NCBI RefSeq assembly: GCF_029931775.1
Contig: NC_079325.1
Coordinates: 37,054,673 to 37,118,672 of the forward strand
Direction of reading: 5' to 3'
DNA: 64,000 bases
Source of the DNA: Euleptes europaea
Taxonomy: Eukaryota; Chordata; Lepidosauria; Squamata; Sphaerodactylidae
Positions 62,636-64,000 of this stretch are shown here, in pieces. The notes beneath the pieces were generated by a model. The model worked only from the letters and a program-made list of their open reading frames with translations. It had not been told where the DNA came from and searched no databases. Position 1 is the first letter of the stretch. Every line of letters begins with the position of its first letter. The translations under genes and the position numbers were made by a program.

Positions 62636-62779
62636 CTCTAACGTCTCTTCGGGAGTACTGCAGACAGTACAACTCAAATCTGATAAATAATAGAAATTAA
62701 AATGCAAATATTTTGTGCTCTGCCATGTTTGGTAGGAGCGTGATGAAATCTTGAAGAATCCACTCCAACTGTGCCTTTA

Positions 62780-64000
62780 CAGTGAGGGAAAAAAGTATTT
62801 GATCCCCTGCTGAATTGGCCCGTTTGCCCTCTGACGAAGAAATGACCAGTCCATAATTTTAATGGTAGGTTTATTGTAGCTGTGAGAGACAGAATAACAA
62901 CAGGAAAACCCCCAGAAACCCAGAAGACAAAAGTCAGAGATTGATGTGCATTATAATGAGTGAAATAAGTATTTGATCCCTTTGCAAAAGATGACAGCAC
63001 TTGGTGGCAAAACCCTTGTTGGCAATTACAGAGGTCAGACGTTTCTTGTAGGCGGCCACCAGGTTTGCACATATCTCAGGAGGTATTTTGTCCCACTCCT
63101 CTTTGCAGATCCTCTCCAAGTCAGTAAGATTTCGAGGCTGATGTGTAGCTACTCGAACCTTCAGCTCCCTCCACAGGTTTTCGATGGGATTAAGGTCTGG
63201 AGACTGGCTAGGCCACTCCAGGACCTTAATGTGCTTCTTCTTGAGCCACTCCTTTGTTGCCTTGGCCGTGTGTTTTGGGTCATTGTCATGCTGGAATATC
63301 CATCCTCGACCCATTTTCAATTCCCTGGCTGAGGGAAGGAGGTGCTCACCCAAGATTTGATGATACATGGTCCCGTCCAACGTCCCTTCGATGCGGTGAA
63401 GGTGTCCTGTCCCCTTAGCAGACAAACACCCCCAAAGCATAATATGTGCCCCTCCATGTTTGAGGGTGGGGATGGTGTTCTTGGGGTAGTAGGCAGCATT
63501 CCTCCTCCTCCAAACACGGCGAGTTGAGTTGATGCCAAAGAGCTCGATTTTGGTCTCATCTGACCACAACACTTTCACCCAGTTCTCCTCTGGGTCATTC
63601 AGATGTGCATTGGCAAACTGCAGACGGGCCTGTACATGTGCTGTCTTGAGCAAGAGGACCTTGCGGGCTCTGCAAGATCTCAGTCCTTCACAGCGTAGTG
63701 TGTTACCAACTGTTTTCATGGTGACTATGGTCCCAGCTGCCCTGAGATCACTGACAAGTCCCCCCCGTGTAGTTCTGGGCTGCTTCATCACCGTTCTCAT
63801 GATCATTGCAACTCCACAAGATGAGATCTTGCATGGAGCCCCAGACTGAGGGAGGTTGACAGTTAGGGTTAGGATTGTCACCTTCTCACCAAGCTGCTTG
63901 GCAATAGTATTGTAGCCCCGTCCAGCCTTGTGCAGGTCTACAATCTTGTCCCTGACATCCTTGGACAGCTCTTTGGTCTTGGTCATAGTGGCTAGTTTGG
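62780..64000 (-). mobile_element. Tc1-like DNA transposon (right terminus beyond window)
   Basis: Left terminus CAGTGAGGGAAAAAAGTATTTGA-type starts at 62780, directly after a TA dinucleotide (62778-62779), the Tc1/mariner target. An internal repeat of the ATAAGTATTTGATCCC motif stands at 62966-62981. The transposase lies on the minus strand. The element runs off the window; its other terminus is not visible. From memory the sequence is of a type common in ray-finned fish. Confidence 0.88.
62934..63986 (-). CDS. Tc1-like transposase (DD34E), DNA-binding domain shortened
   Basis: An uninterrupted 350-codon frame. Tc1/mariner transposases bind the terminal repeats and move the element by cut and paste. 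The start [20 protein letters not shown] is the first helix-turn-helix of the paired-like domain. The catalytic DD34E is visible: [11 protein letters not shown] (first Asp), QHDNDPKH (second Asp) and [10 protein letters not shown] (Glu). [11 protein letters not shown] corresponds to the GRPR-like linker. Between QLGEKVT and TVNLP the usual segment (GAIIRKWKK-type recognition helix) is missing, about ten residues, without breaking the frame. The C-terminus also runs on past the usual NKGxxTKY end into the inner terminal sequence. Catalysis may be intact but specific binding is probably impaired. Confidence 0.92.
   Translation of the reverse strand: MTKTKELSKDVRDKIVDLHKAGRGYNTIAKQLGEKVTILTLTVNLPQSGAPCKISSCGVAMIMRTVMKQPRTTRGGLVSDLRAAGTIVTMKTVGNTLRCEGLRSCRARKVLLLKTAHVQARLQFANAHLNDPEENWVKVLWSDETKIELFGINSTRRVWRRRNAAYYPKNTIPTLKHGGAHIMLWGCLSAKGTGHLHRIEGTLDGTMYHQILGEHLLPSARELKMGRGWIFQHDNDPKHTAKATKEWLKKKHIKVLEWPSQSPDLNPIENLWRELKVRVATHQPRNLTDLERICKEEWDKIPPEICANLVAAYKKRLTSVIANKGFATKCCHLLQRDQILISLIIMHINL

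Overview
The window looks like nuclear DNA of a squamate reptile, and the SINE set suggests a gecko-like lineage. The evidence is spliced vertebrate genes with large introns and a dense load of tRNA-derived and 5S-derived SINEs, CR1/L3 LINEs, hAT MITEs and a Tc1-like DNA transposon. The species call is inference from remembered repeat families; the vertebrate gene content is read directly from spliced translations.

Four host genes are visible. (1) 1006-1205 (-): one exon of a TESK-like protein kinase, carrying the N-terminus and the glycine-rich loop. Its likely promoter is a CpG island near 9340-9780, cut open by nested retroelements. (2) 15394-33730 (+): a complete 13-exon DPP7 (dipeptidyl peptidase 2, 495 aa) with signal peptide, the full Ser/Asp/His triad and two CACGTGAC motifs just upstream. 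(3) 22931-28885 (-): a complete 4-exon kelch-like gene (619 aa) nested on the opposite strand inside DPP7 intron 8. (4) 38239-54454 (-): a complete 13-exon MAN1B1 (ER alpha-1,2-mannosidase, 681 aa) convergent with DPP7, with a CpG-island promoter and a short upstream ORF. DPP7 and MAN1B1 are also neighbours in human (9q34.3), so this is conserved synteny. DPP7 works in lysosomal peptide degradation and MAN1B1 in glycoprotein quality control in the early secretory pathway.

The rest is mobile DNA. Most notable are three insertions of one foldback family at 8448-10683, one of them an array of hairpins separated by copies of its own target motif. A second family (3121-3562 and 60911-61185) has long target-site duplications. 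Copies of both families carry a hammerhead-like core and may be Penelope-like. A hAT-type MITE family has 8-bp duplications and TAGGGTTGCC ends. Two copies of one LINE tail are each interrupted at the same base position by different hAT elements. 5S-derived SINEs share the tail of that LINE. At the right edge, cut by the window end, is a Tc1 element with a 350-codon uninterrupted transposase frame that lacks part of its DNA-binding domain.

No bacterial-type systems, CRISPR arrays, tRNA genes or rRNA genes are supported.
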